NCBI GenBank assembly: GCA_011634665.1 | Contig: WAEK01000002.1 | Location: 3,304,501 to 3,368,500 of the forward strand | DNA from: Mortierella sp. BCC40632 | Taxonomy: Eukaryota; Mortierellomycota; Mortierellomycetes; Mortierellales; Mortierellaceae | Length of the DNA stretch: 64,000 bases | Direction of reading: 5' to 3' | Shown here: one piece after another, positions 13,640 to 25,449 of the stretch | Numbering within the stretch: position 1 is the stretch's first letter | Layout of the letters: the number at the start of each line of letters is the position of its first letter | Notes under the pieces: model-generated | The model's input: the letters and a program-made list of their open reading frames with translations, nothing else | What the model was told of the DNA's origin: nothing | Database searches by the model: none | Translations under genes and position numbers: made by a program

Positions 13640-16600
13640 GAAGAACGGCGATGGTGTTGTTGAGCGAAAGAGGCGACGAACAATGGACACGCACCTTCTT
13701 TGCTCTTTTTTGAGCCCTTCAGTCGCAATTTTGTTTGTTTGTATCCCGCTCATTGCCTGTCGGGTCCCTTTCCTGGCCCCCTCTCGATGGCATATCCGGT
13801 CAATGATCAGCCTAAGGATCCCCCTTCATTCATCATGCTCTCTCGCTCTCTTTCTTCTTTCTTCCTTTCTTCCTTTCCTTCCTTCCTTCCTTCCTTCCTT
13901 CCTTCCTTCCTTTTTTTTTTTTTCGCGCCTTACCTTGTATTCTTTCTTTTCGCCTCGCCTTTTGCTCTGCTTCTGCAGATGCATCTCTACGAGAGAAACA
14001 AAGGAAGCGAGCAGGAAGAGCTTTGATTTAGTACCTCGTGGCACGTTGTACTAATAAACACCTTCGTTCTGCATTGGCTCCCCCACCCACTCTTCTCCTT
14101 CCATCACCCCCCCTTCGTCTTCCGCACATCATCGTCATCATCACCACCGCCTCCGGCTCTTTTTCTGCTCTCTTCCGCTCCTTCTCCATTTTCACTCTCT
14201 TTCTCTTTTCCATTATCTACATCTGATCGCCCTTTCCTTCCATTCCTCACGACTCTCTGCTCATCCCTTTCTCTCTTCTTTCTTCCTTTCTCCCTTTCCT
14301 TCCATAGGGGCTGCTGTAGCCTCAAGTCCTCCGAGCCCCAGGAGAAGTCCTGCCAGTAGTGCCTCGGCCACGACCCTACGGGGGCACAGGTCGCCGCAGT
14401 TGCAGCCGCAGTTGCAGGAACGCTTCACGCCTTATAGCACCGGTAGCATTGTCTCACCGCGATTCCTGCCGCACTCACCCAACTCACCTTATCTGCCCCC
14501 TTCTCCAAGGAGGTCTTCTTCGGCGTCAACATCTTCTTTGCCTTTTACAGGGCAAAGCAAAGAATACGGTCACGGATCCGGTCAGGCATCAAACCAGGCG
14601 ACAGGACAGAGACAAGGACAGACGCAGGGTCAAGGCCGGGGACTAGAACAAGGACACGGGTCGGGACAAGGACATCTTGTACAGTCACCTCCACTGTCTC
14701 CAAACCCGAAGTGTCAATTTTTGTCCGCGCCTGGTATCGTGAACCATTCGGGGTTTACCACAACAGCCTTGTCCTCGTTGTCACTGCCGGGAACCACATC
14801 TGTCTCTTCGCCCTATTTTGTTTCAGAGCCGCTCTTTGCAGAGACAGAAGGTTCAGTGCCAAAATCTTTACTCATTTCCTCCACGACCTCTTCCCACCAT
14901 CCTTATCACGGACTTGGTCCGGAAAGCGGTGCGACAGCAAGTTCGACCTCGCCAGTGACCATGGCCTCGGGGTATCGGCATTCGCAACAGTACAGTGACA
15001 GTCATGGGAACAGTCGAGATTCGAATATCAGTGGAAGCAGAGGCAGCATCTCAGCAGGACCAAGGCGTGGTTCAGACTGCAGCGATCGATCGTACGCAGG
15101 TGTGCCAACAACGTCGGCAACGTTGACCAGTCATACCTCCATGTCGTCTTCGACACCCGCCCCCATACCCTTGTCGTCTTATTATCCGCCGTATCACGCT
15201 TCAGATCACCACCACCATAGTCATCATACACGACCACACCCTCCTCAAACGCATCCTGCAGTTTCAGTGTCAGGTTCAAGATACAACTCGCATATGGATC
15301 CGCTCTATAGAATGAGCAGTGGCCGATCAATATCCCCTCCTTTGCAAATTTCACCACCAACTTCCAGGCCGACTTCACATCGAGAGCACGCCCATACGCC
15401 TCAGAGCGAGGATGCATTCTACTCGGGTTACGAGTCCCGACCGATAACATCGCAACATTCTCATCCTCATCATCCTATATACGCACACCACCCACCACCA
15501 CCCCCTCCCCTTCAGCCATATGTTCACCATCGACCGCAAGAACGACCATACCCTCAACCGCCTCATCAGCCGCATCCCTTGCAGAGACATTATTACGAGT
15601 CTCCTCAAGTGGGCTCCGCAGGGGTGGGTAGTCACTTTGGAGCGCCTCCGTCCTCAACGCCGATACATATGGAGTCGTACACAGAGTGTGGACATATTCC
15701 AGTGGTTACAACTGTCGCAGCCCCTCCCACAGGGCCATCTTTGCTAGTGTCGCCTATCTCTGCTCGGGCAGCAGGAACTGTTACGAATCCAGGGGCCGGG
15801 ATGAATACCGGCGCCGGCGCCGGCATCGGCACAGGACCAGGCGTCAACACGAGTGCGCCTGTCAGTAGCAGCAGTAGTAGCAACATTCACACGAGCGAAG
15901 TCAAGCCTCCAAGACGACGACGACGGCCCACAGAATCTTATTCAAACATTATTGTGGCCGCTATCCGGAATTCGCCCCACCAACGTTTGAAACTTCAAGA
16001 AATTTACGACTATGTCCATCGGGAGATTCCTCAAATGAATGGCGATGACAAGGGATGGCAGGTAAAAAGGTAAAACAAAAAAAAAAAAAAAAACAAACAA
16101 ACCATAATTCGGTATCATGCCATTCTTGGAATGTGATATCTAATAATACTTCTCCACACTTTCCCTTCTCCTTTTTTGCTCTCATTCATCAACAAAGAAT
16201 ACGGTGCGACATAACCTTAGCCATAACAAGTGCTTCAAACGCGTTGCTGCCGATGACAGCTTTCAAACTGACACCCTAGTTGAAGAAGAAGAGGATCACA
16301 ACAGTGCTGGAGCAGCGACAACTATAGGGACAAAGACTGTAGCCAAAGCCGCCAAGAAGAGCAAAGGTGGTTATTGGGTATTGGTGCCCGAGGAATTGGG
16401 TGAGCTTTTGACAAGGAGTAGACGGAATCAGACGGGCGCCAAAAATCAACAACAAAAACAACAGAGCACTTCTGGTGAGACAGTTCCATTCACACAGGGA
16501 GCATCTACTCGGGGCAAACTTCGTCCACCACTACAGCGACATTCAAGTACTCGGTCTCCTACAGAAATGATCGACGCTGTCGTTACACAGGTGACAACAC

Positions 16601-17121
16601 ACCCCACGGCCAACGAAGGTAGTATAGTGACTCAAATGGAGAGCCCTACAACAGTTGACGCAGCCGTTAAATCTGGGCCTTCGCCAAACCACGAACCTCT
16701 ATCTCAGTACCCAAACCAGGGTCTAAGACGAGTCTCTGCCGAGTCTCAGGAAATGGATGTTGAGCGGGATGTAGAGATGACGGCAATCACTGAGGACGAA
16801 GGCCATGATGAGAATCGGAGAGGTAGTTTGCAGAGCGAAAGCCCAGATGACAGTGACGGATGGGTAGAACAGGAACATGGCCTGTCAGACCGAAGTAGTG
16901 ATGGAAGCGATGGTGAAGCGGAGGTCTATGATGAATATATGGAGGAACGTTCGGAGGACGAAGTTGTGGAGGCAGTTAACAGGGAGGCCCTCACTGCGGG
17001 CCATCCACCGCTGCGGGCTCGGCCTTTCATACCATTACAAGAGAATAGTGATAGACCCCTGCCATCATCTGCCCATCCTCGTATGTCCATGTCGATTCAG
17101 ACCATGTTGAACCACGACTAA
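10059..17121 (+). CDS. Forkhead-box transcription factor
   Basis: Three exons: 10059-10386, 14308-16061 and 16198-17121, about 1001 codons with all phases consistent (the first junction rebuilds a Gly codon). Residues 1-640 are low complexity, rich in Ser, Pro, His and Gln, typical of transcription-factor activation or scaffold regions. The forkhead winged-helix domain starts near residue 655 with SYSNIIVAAIRNSPHQRLKL, then EIYDYVHREIP and, across the exon 2/3 junction, the recognition helix NTVRHNLSHNKCFKRV, then a wing strand GGYWVLVPEEL. Between the recognition helix and that strand lie about 40 acidic and Lys-rich residues, longer than the usual wing region. The tail is acidic (clusters of E and D) and ends NHD. 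It should bind DNA in the nucleus; the paralogue (Fkh1/2, Hcm1 or another) cannot be named. The start is the first ATG of the 5' exon; use of that exon depends on the 3.9 kb intron. Confidence 0.85.
12440..12718 (+). repeat. Compound polypyrimidine microsatellite (CT)n/(TTTC)n
   Basis: About 280 bases almost purely C and T on the plus strand, with CT dinucleotide blocks on either side of a TTTC block (about 12520-12565). It lies in the long forkhead intron. The long open frames across it on both strands are by-products of the repeat. Confidence 0.95.
13181..13282 (+). repeat. (CA)n microsatellite, interrupted
   Basis: CA/CACACA units broken by TCA, GGCA, TACA and CGCA variants, within the forkhead intron. 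Confidence 0.9.
13590..13640 (+). repeat. (GA)n microsatellite
   Basis: GAGA units over about 50 bases, within the forkhead intron. Confidence 0.9.
13855..13923 (+). repeat. (CCTT)n microsatellite with T run
   Basis: TTCC/CCTT units for about 50 bases followed by about 14 T, close to the 3' end of the long forkhead intron. Confidence 0.9.
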
Positions 17122-17939
17122 GGGTATGAAGGCAGGTTTAGAGCATGCTGAGGATGACCACCATGAAAGAAGGAAGAAAAAAAAAGATACCCCTCTCCAC
17201 TCATACTAATACACTCGGCCCCCAGGTCCGGCCCTTCACTCTGTAGCAGGGATTTGTATATTTTTATCCAGCAGACATGCAGCTCGTCCATCGACAGTTC
17301 GATTGGAGAGGAGCCCCCTCTCCCAACCACTTGTGTTTGTATGTGTGTGACTTGGAACTTTCATGACAGCATGTGTGCTGGGAAAATGAAGAATGGAGAG
17401 AGAGAGAATGTGTGTGTTCGGGTGAGTGAGAGAGTGAGTAAAGAGACGGAGGGAATAGGGTACATGAACAGAGTCCACATGGCGTGAATCGTGCTGGCTT
17501 GTGCAACTAGCGCAAGGCCTCACTCCGTGGGCGCACTAGCGAGAGCCCGGTGGTCGGCTATCAGATCAAAACTCGATTGCCGGGGACTGTGCCAAAGATA
17601 TGGAGAGAAAGAGGAATGAGGCTCTCTCACGTCCCGACTACTGACAATGGGCGGGAGTCACTTGTCGGGCTCAGTCAGAGAGAGAGAGCCTGGCTTTTGC
17701 CACTGTGAGCTGGACAGACTCTCGACTGCCCGGTCCATCTCTGGTCCGTCACGCTTTCCGTCCTTTGGTTCCTTCAAATAACTCTGACGCACCCGACGCC
17801 CACAAGACGCGTCTTACTCTTCTTTCTTCCCTTCCATCGCCGCCCTGTCCTTTCCCGCTTGCGCCCACTGACCGACCTCACCCGCTCCATCCAACAGCCC
17901 TGTATTCTTTGTGAGAATCAAAAAAGAGAGAGAAAAAAA
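17122..17939. other. Intergenic region, forkhead 3' end to VHS-GAT gene
   Basis: Tandem-oriented genes with about 0.8 kb between them. It should hold the 3' UTR of the forkhead gene and the promoter of the next gene. A GAGA/GTGT-rich patch lies at 17390-17450. No gene seen. Confidence 0.6.
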
Positions 17940-20327
17940 ATGGGTCTCTTCTCTATCGAGACATGCATCACGGACCGCATAGGTAACGACGAGCCACATC
18001 TCTAATGAAAATGAATGCAGGTAGGGGGCAGCGATGAACATCAGCTTACCAATGATCTCATGCCCTGAATTGGTTTCATAATCGATCTGTTATTTAGATG
18101 CCCTCCTTGCTGTCGAAAGGATCACAGCCGATCATTCGAGTGCCATTCAGGACCTCTGTACACTGATCATGCTTGTTGATGACGGGTAAGGATTCTGAAA
18201 GTGACAGAGTGAGGGAAAACGAGAGTGAAAGTGAGAAAGAGGAAAGAGGAAAGAGAAGAAAAAGAGGGTGACCGGGCCATTCACAAAAAAAAAAAAAAAA
18301 AAAAAAGGAGAGAGGACCAGTTTTAGCGCATTTCGATTCCTCACATGCCATTTGCGACTCAACGATAGCGACAAGGAGGCTGCAAAAACCGTGCGAAAGC
18401 GATTGCAGAATGGAGACGCTCCCACGCAGATCAATGCTATTGTGGTAAGAATGCACCTCCCTTTTTTTTTTACACCGTTCCGTGACCCAAAGACTGTCTG
18501 CCAATCCACAAGGCGTACATTAACCAGAAGTTTTCTCATGGATCTTGCTTTCGATTAACTAGTTAACCCATGCTATGTTGGACTCGTGCGGCTGCAAGTT
18601 CAGTGGTGAGAAATAGAGACAGTGAAGTGAGAACATGTCAGTGCAGCCGATATGGATAAGAAGTAGCTTTTGCTAAACACTCTTCACTTATTCTTTCCCT
18701 CGCCTTACTTATTTTGCAGTTTTAGTCGCAGGATCCGGTTTCGTCAGCACCATCGATAATATTGTCAGGGACAAGGTAATGCGGAGCAGGGACTAAGGCG
18801 GGTGTTGTCGTCAGATCTCGCTTTGGACACAGACTGCCAAAACACAAACATGCAATGGTGTATCCAATCCAATGGACTTTTCCTCCCTTTAACCATTCTG
18901 TCCTTTTATGACCATGGTCATTGTCTTTCTAGTATACGCATCCCATGGTTCGGTCGAGGGTGATGAGCTACCTCTATGTTTGGAGCTCTAAATTCTCATC
19001 AGACCCTGGTCTTGCTACTATCCCTCAGTTATATTCTAAACTGGCACCCATGTATGCCCCTGCCCCTGAGGTATCTTTTTTTTTTTTTTTTTTTTTGTGT
19101 TCCAATCACGCCACCATGTCATCACAACGTGTACTACGTATCTGGAGGAGCGTTTGGAGCGGGCTCTTATGGAAAATGAAAATCTTCCTGGTCGATCTAG
19201 GACGCAGCCGTACCGATCGCTCTTGCGCTATCGACAACTTCGTTGACCTACGAAAAGGTATAGTGAGCGAGTTTCTTCCAAACAGGACTAATGGAGTCTT
19301 GCTATTACGAGGCTTCTCCCTTCCTCCCTTCATTTTTGGGCTGCACTCGTTGTACTAGAGAGAAATGATGTTAATACAGAATGAACCTCTGGTCCCCCCC
19401 GCCATGTTTGTCCTGATATGAAAATTCTTGTATTCACCTTAATTAGAAGGACAAGCAGGTAGTGCAGGATATTGAGGTCGCCACTGGCAACGCACAGTTG
19501 CTTTTGGAAGCCGTCTCATTCGTGGATCCAGAGAAAGAAGCTGTAGAGGACAACGAGCTGATCAAGGTGAGCACCGAACTTAGTCCAGCATAGCCTCTAA
19601 AAGAAAAAGGGGGACTTACTGCTCTTCAACGAAAAGCTTGTGCAACAGGGCTAACTGTGAGATACGACCCCTCGTTTTTCTCCCCTTCTCCCCTTCCCTG
19701 CAGGAATTCCGCACAAATACCATGGAGTCACAACGAAAGATTGCTCTTCATCTTTCTCAGTTTACTGAATTGGCTGAGCCAGATACTGCTTGTCTAGGTA
19801 GGCGGATATAATGTTCTCCTATTGTAGTTACCTCTCTATCTATCTATCTCTTTCTCTCCTTTTCCCTCTATACTAACAAGAAGGTTTATTTGACTAGCCT
19901 CACTACTGAACTGCAACCAGGAACTTGTGCAAGCCATTAAAGCCCATTCGACTATGATGGAAAATCGGCAACAGTACCTTGCATCCATCGACAGTCGGAA
20001 CCCATTTACAGATGAGAAATACTTTATGGATGAGCCCGAGAACACTCAAGCTGCTATCAGGAATGGGTAATTAAACATCTAGAACCTCTACTATGCCAAC
20101 AAAAGACCCTGAAAAAAAAAGAGAGTGTGTGTAAAATTAGAACTAAACCCTTCAAATGTTTGTTATCTCTATGACCGGATAGAAAAAAACCAGAGCGATC
20201 TTTTGAATCAATGGATGCTGCAGAGCTAATGCGCCAACAAGAGGAGCTCAATAGATGGACACAATCACATAGAGAGTCGTCTAGAACAGGCGAAGCCTCT
20301 GCTTCGTCTAATCTGATCTCTATCTAA
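17940..20327 (+). CDS. VHS-GAT endocytic adaptor, Lsb5-like
   Basis: Start ATG 17940 gives MGLFSIETCITDRI, then exons join in phase: DALLAVERITADHSSAIQDL (18095-18183), the SDKEAAKTVRKRL block, LTHAMLDSCGCKF (about 18562-18604), GFVSTIDNIVRDK and YTHPMVRSRVMSYLYVW, the helices of a VHS domain. After a short linker come KDKQVVQDIEVATGNAQLLL and ESQRKIALHLSQFTELAEPD, then LLNCNQELVQAIKAHSTMM, which fit a GAT domain. The protein ends LISI with TAA at 20325-20327. Lsb5 is a fungal VHS-GAT protein that links Las17/WASP-driven actin, ubiquitin and endocytic cargo; GGA and TOM1 proteins share the fold, but no appended adaptin-ear region is visible, so Lsb5 fits best. At least eight exons. One join (around 19258 to 19447) did not give a clean phase by eye; the exon between VHS and GAT needs transcript data. 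Intron 3 has an A22 run soon after its donor. Confidence 0.8.
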
Positions 20328-20838
20328 TCTTGATAACGGCTATTTGGAACTCCTCCCTGCCTTTTTTCTCCTCCTGGATCTCGTGGCGAAAAAGCCAGGT
20401 CAAAATGTGTGAGCTTACTAGTTAGTGCTCTATAGTAGTAGATATCCACGGATCTTTGAAAAAAGAAAATGAGAAAAAGAAAAAAGAAAAAAGAAAAAAG
20501 AAAAAAGAAAAAAGAAGAAAAAGGAAAAGAAAAAGAACGAAATTATCAATAATATACAAGAGCGCCTTCTCTCTCTCTTATTTTCGACACCAATATCAGG
20601 AGAAAGATTCTCGAATTAATGTCAGTAACTGCAAAAGACGATGGTATGCATGGCTCAGTCCATCGGATATTGGGTTCTGAATCTGAGTTTCTCCACATCT
20701 ACTAAAATCCATAAATTGAAATGGGGCGACTAACTTAAAGTCCCTAAGCGACCACGGATTGATAATGTCAAATATTTCTCTTCTTTCTTCTTCCAAGAGG
20801 GGGACACTATCTCTTTGTTTTTGTTTTTTTAAATTCTT
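20328..20838. other. Convergent intergenic region
   Basis: It lies between the 3' ends of the Lsb5-like gene and MRE11. It contains a purine repeat of AAAAG/AAAAAG units at about 20456-20536 and a T-rich patch near 20815-20830. No gene seen. Confidence 0.7.
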
Positions 20839-22552
20839 CTAAAACAGCTTCTTTTTCCTGCTGCCGATAGAAGATACCAAGCGCGATACGCCCTGGCTGC
20901 TGGAGCTCTGGCTGGCAGCTCCTGGACGAGTTGACCGACCTCTTGTAGAACTGGTACCTCCTCTGCTAGGGCCAGCCTGGTTTCCAGCGCTGCTGTCTGT
21001 TGCTGAGGCGGCAGCTGTGCTCGATGAAGCTGCAGCAGCACTAGCAGTTGTCTTGGAAGCACCAGTCTTGGATCGACCTGTTGTCTTTGCCTTTGGTGGG
21101 CTGTCAAGTCAAACACAGCAGGAACGTCAGTAGCCACGACTAACTAGGACATTAACAGAGGGTTGGACCTTATAATAGCTTACCTGACTGCCCGCCCTTT
21201 ACCCTTTGCTTTTCCACGTCTAGGGATTAAAAAGTCCTCGTCCTCATCCTCCTCATTCTCTCCTACATCAATAGCTACAAAGGCTTCGTCTTTGTCTTTT
21301 TCGGGTTGGTCAGCTCCAGGGACAGAAAAGCTAGTCCTGTCGGGTAGGTTGTCTTCCTCATCTGTATCTGGAATCATATAGGCGGCAATATTGCTCTTCT
21401 TCCCTGCTGTGGAGCGTTCAATGACAGAAGAACTATACTCTGCTTCGCTCGCACCATCATCACCTTCTTCCTCTTCCTCTTGCGAATCTTCTGCATAAAG
21501 CTGTGCTTTAGATTTAGACACCGATGCCGATGCTGCATTCCGCCTTCTTCCAACAGGCAAACCTTCACGCGTCGTCGATGCAGCTGAGTTCTTTGCATTC
21601 CTTGGTCCTGCTGTCTTTCCTCCTCGTCCCTTTGGGAGAGCTCTATTTGCTACTTCTTCGTCATCATCTGCATCACTCTGGCTATTATCGGCAACTCTCT
21701 CTCCTTTTCCTTTACCCTTTTGTGCTGTAGCACGACTATTCCGTTTAGGCTGCTCGTGTAGATCTTGATCCATTTCCATATCAAGATCGCCAGCAAGTTT
21801 CTTGCGTAATTTAGTAATGGTTTGAATCCCAAAAAAAAAAAAAAAGGAGTGAGAGACCCGAAACGAGCTGATTAGTTTACAGATTTTTGATCGATATAGA
21901 ACGTGGACGGGCAAAAGTTTGAGTCAGAAAGGTCCAATTGTGTCAATCCCTGCCCATCATACTAACCTGGGCTGATGCAAGAGCATCTCTTGATATCCCT
22001 CCAGTAAAGGCGCTAGCCTGATTGTCTTTCTCTTTGTTAATCTAAATGTTTTGATAGACAAGAGGCAGTTAATGATTAATGCTCCTGAGCTCGCTCAAAC
22101 TTCCAGTCACTTCTGTCAACATTGACTACACTCCTTTCAAGCAGGGCTACATATACTGGATGTAGTGTGTATCTCACCTCTTTGAGCAATGCCTCTTCAA
22201 ACTCGATATTCTGTTTCGTTTTCATCACTTTTTGCATGCGGCCAAGTGAATTGGATACAAAACTACAAACAATTCAGCATATTAGTAGACATGGAATGAC
22301 AAGTACGACCCAATAAAATGACAGAAATAAAGACTTACTCCTTGAGGGCATCCTTCTCGTCCTTCTCGACATAGACCCGGACCGCATCCGCCAGCTGGAC
22401 CTCAGGAAGGATTCGGAGGTTTTGAGCAGAAAGATACTTTTGAACTAGGTTTTCAACCCTCATGGTATCCAGTTTTTCCGGTTTGTCAATTTTTGTAGTA
22501 GAAGAATCCGTCTTTGATCCTTGTGAATTGGCGAGAGTAGTAGTAGTAGTAG

Positions 22553-22585
<33 letters not shown>

Positions 22586-24962
22586 TAATAAATAAAACAA
22601 TACAAAACAATCTCAATTAGGTACAAAATCTCCTTAGAATCCACAAGTCAGCTTTTCCTCCTGTTCACAAAGCTTACCATGTTTTGATGATGTTGTAGTT
22701 TTCTTTCTGTAAAACTGCACAACATCTCTTGGATTTGCTACTACATCAATGAACTCATGGCCGAAGCGCTGTGGGTTAAAGATCTCAAACCCACCACTAT
22801 ACTCGACCTGTCACGGGGCGAGAAATCGAGCAAGCCATGATGACGAGTCGTTAGTGTCCATCGATAGTGCGAATCCAAGATTAATAACACATAATAGTTG
22901 CCCTTTTTAGCAGTATCGGTCGGCTTATAATAGTTACCTTTAGGCGAACAAGCGGTTTTGGGACCTGGGGCTCCTTTCCGCTGCCTTCCTTTTCATCAGC
23001 TTCCTGGCCTTCACTTGGCTCGTCCTCGTCACTGTCGAACCCGCCCTGGTACATACGTCTTTTGCGACCTGTGCGACTGTTCTTGGCAACCCATTCATCT
23101 TTAGCTCTCTGAATTAGTTCCTTGACCTAGAAAAAAATGATAAAAGGAAAACAAGACAAGAAATCTCTACTTAGGACACACGAAATTACATCCGCATACA
23201 AAGCTGTTGTTGTAGTTTTTTTTTTTTTTTTTTTTTTTTTTGACCGATTCTCTGTTTGTAAAACCTACCTTCTTCGAAATGAAGCTGGCCACCTTTTGTT
23301 GATTATTCGGATCCAAGTTTTCATCAGCAAGGACAATGTCTCCCATGATAAACGGTCGCACTGATTGAAGTCGAGATTTTTGTAGACTGAACTTTTGATT
23401 GCAAATCTTGAGGATAGCGACATGCTTTTCCTTAGATTCACCCTCGCTCAAGGATGTTGCCACCGATGATCCTGGCTGCGTCACATGGAACCCTTGCTGA
23501 GGATTGTACATTGGATCAATCAAACATTCGTGCTCATGACCCCACAGCACAAGATCAATAAAGTCGTCAAGGAAAGCTTCGGGGATATAACTCTTTGGTC
23601 CATGCATGACTCTACAGTGTCCTCCACAGTCAAAAACAAAAATGAGCAATCGATTCTCTATCATGCTCGTTGCTGGACAAAAATTCAAGCAGAATTTTTC
23701 TCTCTTACCGATTTTGATGCAAAACCAACAGGTTATACCAGGGAGACTGTTTGTCCTCTTCCGGTCCCGCTCCTCTGTGCCCATCTTCACCTTCTCGTTC
23801 TTCATCCTCTTGCTCATCCTCATCCATAGGTCTGAGTAACTTGACATTCCGTCTCGAGAATGTATGGTATAGTCTCTCGTCACGGATATTTCCAATTCCA
23901 TAGAGTGCAAGTCGTGTGGTTCCTTTCCGGAGCAAAATTGGCTTCACGACAACATTGTCGATTTCATAAGAGCGCCCAAAGTAGTTAACAAGTCCATTCA
24001 TAGCCAGAAGGTCAAGCGCGCACAAGTTGCCATCGCCGGAGGGATCATCATGGTTGCCATGGATTGAGAACACAGGGATGGCAACATTGAGGTTCGGGTC
24101 CATGTAGTTTACATTTTCAACCCTAGAAGAGAGAACCATTCAACAGTGAGCAAAGGTCACTATCCGTTCCAATTCGCCCCAATAGTACTCTACTCATGAC
24201 CATGACTTCCTGCGGATGCGGATGAAATGTCTTAACAACAAATGGTGACAGTAGTAGAACGGTCCTCGTTTCCCAGGCGATATTTGTGATGGTCAGTTCC
24301 GCGCTTATTTTTTTGTTGTTGTTTATCGGACACCTACCCCTCTGGAAAGTTATCGCTCGGTCTGCTTAGGTATTCAATACTGACAGGTTTATCGCCCATA
24401 CAGTACTTTCGAAGGAGCTTCGATGTGATATGCATTGTTTTGCGCGAAGGTTTGTTCTCATGGAAAAGATCACCTCCGAGCAGAATCATATCAACCTGTA
24501 CAAGGACCAAGAGCAACGGTGCTCAAATAGGAGTTAGAACTTTTAGAGCCTCTGACTCGAGGTCTCAAAGAGCGATCCTAATGTGAAGGAGACTTGCCTC
24601 GGACTCGGCGGCAAGCGCGAGAATCTCTTCAAAGGCAGCAAAAGAATCATTTCCTCGGACGGGGTCCTTTTCGAGATATCCCAGGTGATTGTCTGTTGCG
24701 ATCAGGATCGAAAATGTGTCGAGGTCATTGCCTTCGCCAACCAAAAGTTGTGATGATTCTAGCTGAGCATGGACGCCACTGTCCTGCCTGAGCTCGGAAA
24801 TGCAAATGAAAGACGAGACGAGAGGGGTAATGAGTAAGAATCTACTATACGCGAACGGGAGGAAATGCAATGTTCTCCTGCAATCGTCGCATGTTGCTAC
24901 GGTAACAAAAATGGCAATGAATTCCAAGATTGAGATGCATACGAGTCCCCTGGGCCATCCAT
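20839..24962 (-). CDS. MRE11: MRE11 double-strand-break repair nuclease
   Basis: Minus-strand, multi-exon. The start ATG at 24960-24962 ([14 protein letters not shown]) joins in phase 2 to an exon carrying [15 protein letters not shown], phosphoesterase motif I (D, H). Following exons give [20 protein letters not shown] (motif II), [19 protein letters not shown] (motif III, GNHD), [12 protein letters not shown], then [15 protein letters not shown] and [14 protein letters not shown] (motif with the metal-binding His pair). The DNA-binding cap shows [14 protein letters not shown] and [16 protein letters not shown]. The C-terminus is disordered, with acidic stretches and an RG/SR-rich tail ending SRKKKLF, TAG at 20839-20841. 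MRE11 is the endo/exonuclease of the MRN/X complex with Rad50 and Nbs1/Xrs2, acting in nuclear break repair and telomere upkeep. All catalytic motifs look intact. Introns contain a T26 run (23216-23241) and a T18-A15 junction (22553-22585). Confidence 0.95.
22553..22585. repeat. T18-A15 inverted homopolymer in MRE11 intron
   Basis: A run of 18 T passes directly into 15 A inside an MRE11 intron. It can pair with itself as a hairpin with no unpaired loop. Similar T/A junctions occur at 38803-38837 and 40563-40599. Confidence 0.85.
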
Positions 24963-25449
24963 GTAGTTGCAGTGGCCGTGCGTATTATTTCAGAAGAGAT
25001 CTGGTTGAACGCGAATGAGGAAAGAGAGATGAGGAGGGCAACGAGAATGAAATAAAATAAAAAAAAAATGGTGGCAAATATTCCTGTCAAAAGTTGCACC
25101 TGACCGCCCGCCACCAGATATCTGAACTTGAGTTTTCCTTGGATCGACTGGAACCTTTATGAGATGCCTATTTAACGAACTCTAAAAAGAATCTTGTCAA
25201 GATTTGGAATCCATGGCCTTCGTCGCTGTTTTGTCTGCAATAGTGTCAGTGCATTTGGAGTATAACTAATAAAGCCCCTTTCAAAGTAGCACAGCCAACT
25301 AAAGTCAAAAAGCATGCTTGCGAGTTCAACTATCTAGCATTATCCACACGGATTTAGTCCGCCATGCACGGACTTAGTAGAAGCATCTCTGTGTTGGGAC
25401 TGAGGGCAATTAAATGAATCTTGGAATTTATTTAACATACTGGCTATGA
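24963..25449. other. Intergenic region between MRE11 and the TRP-channel gene
   Basis: It holds the promoter and 5' leader of MRE11 and the 3' UTR of the channel gene, which is also on the minus strand. No other gene seen. Confidence 0.6.

Larger units (their letters stand above)
10387..14307 (+). other. 3.9 kb intron of the forkhead gene
   Basis: The donor reads ATAG|GTAACT after 10386 and the acceptor TTCCATAG ends at 14307. Exon 1 ends in phase 1 and exon 2 supplies the two missing bases, keeping an open frame of about 690 codons to the next donor. Most introns in the window are 50-400 bp, so this one is exceptional. It is filled with CT, TTTC, CA, GA and CCTT repeats. Alternative reading: exon 2 belongs to a transcript with a different first exon inside this interval. 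Confidence 0.65.

Noticed and set aside
12440..13923. CRISPR-like or satellite array
   Set aside because: These are simple microsatellites with 2-4 base units and no spacer structure, in a eukaryotic intron.
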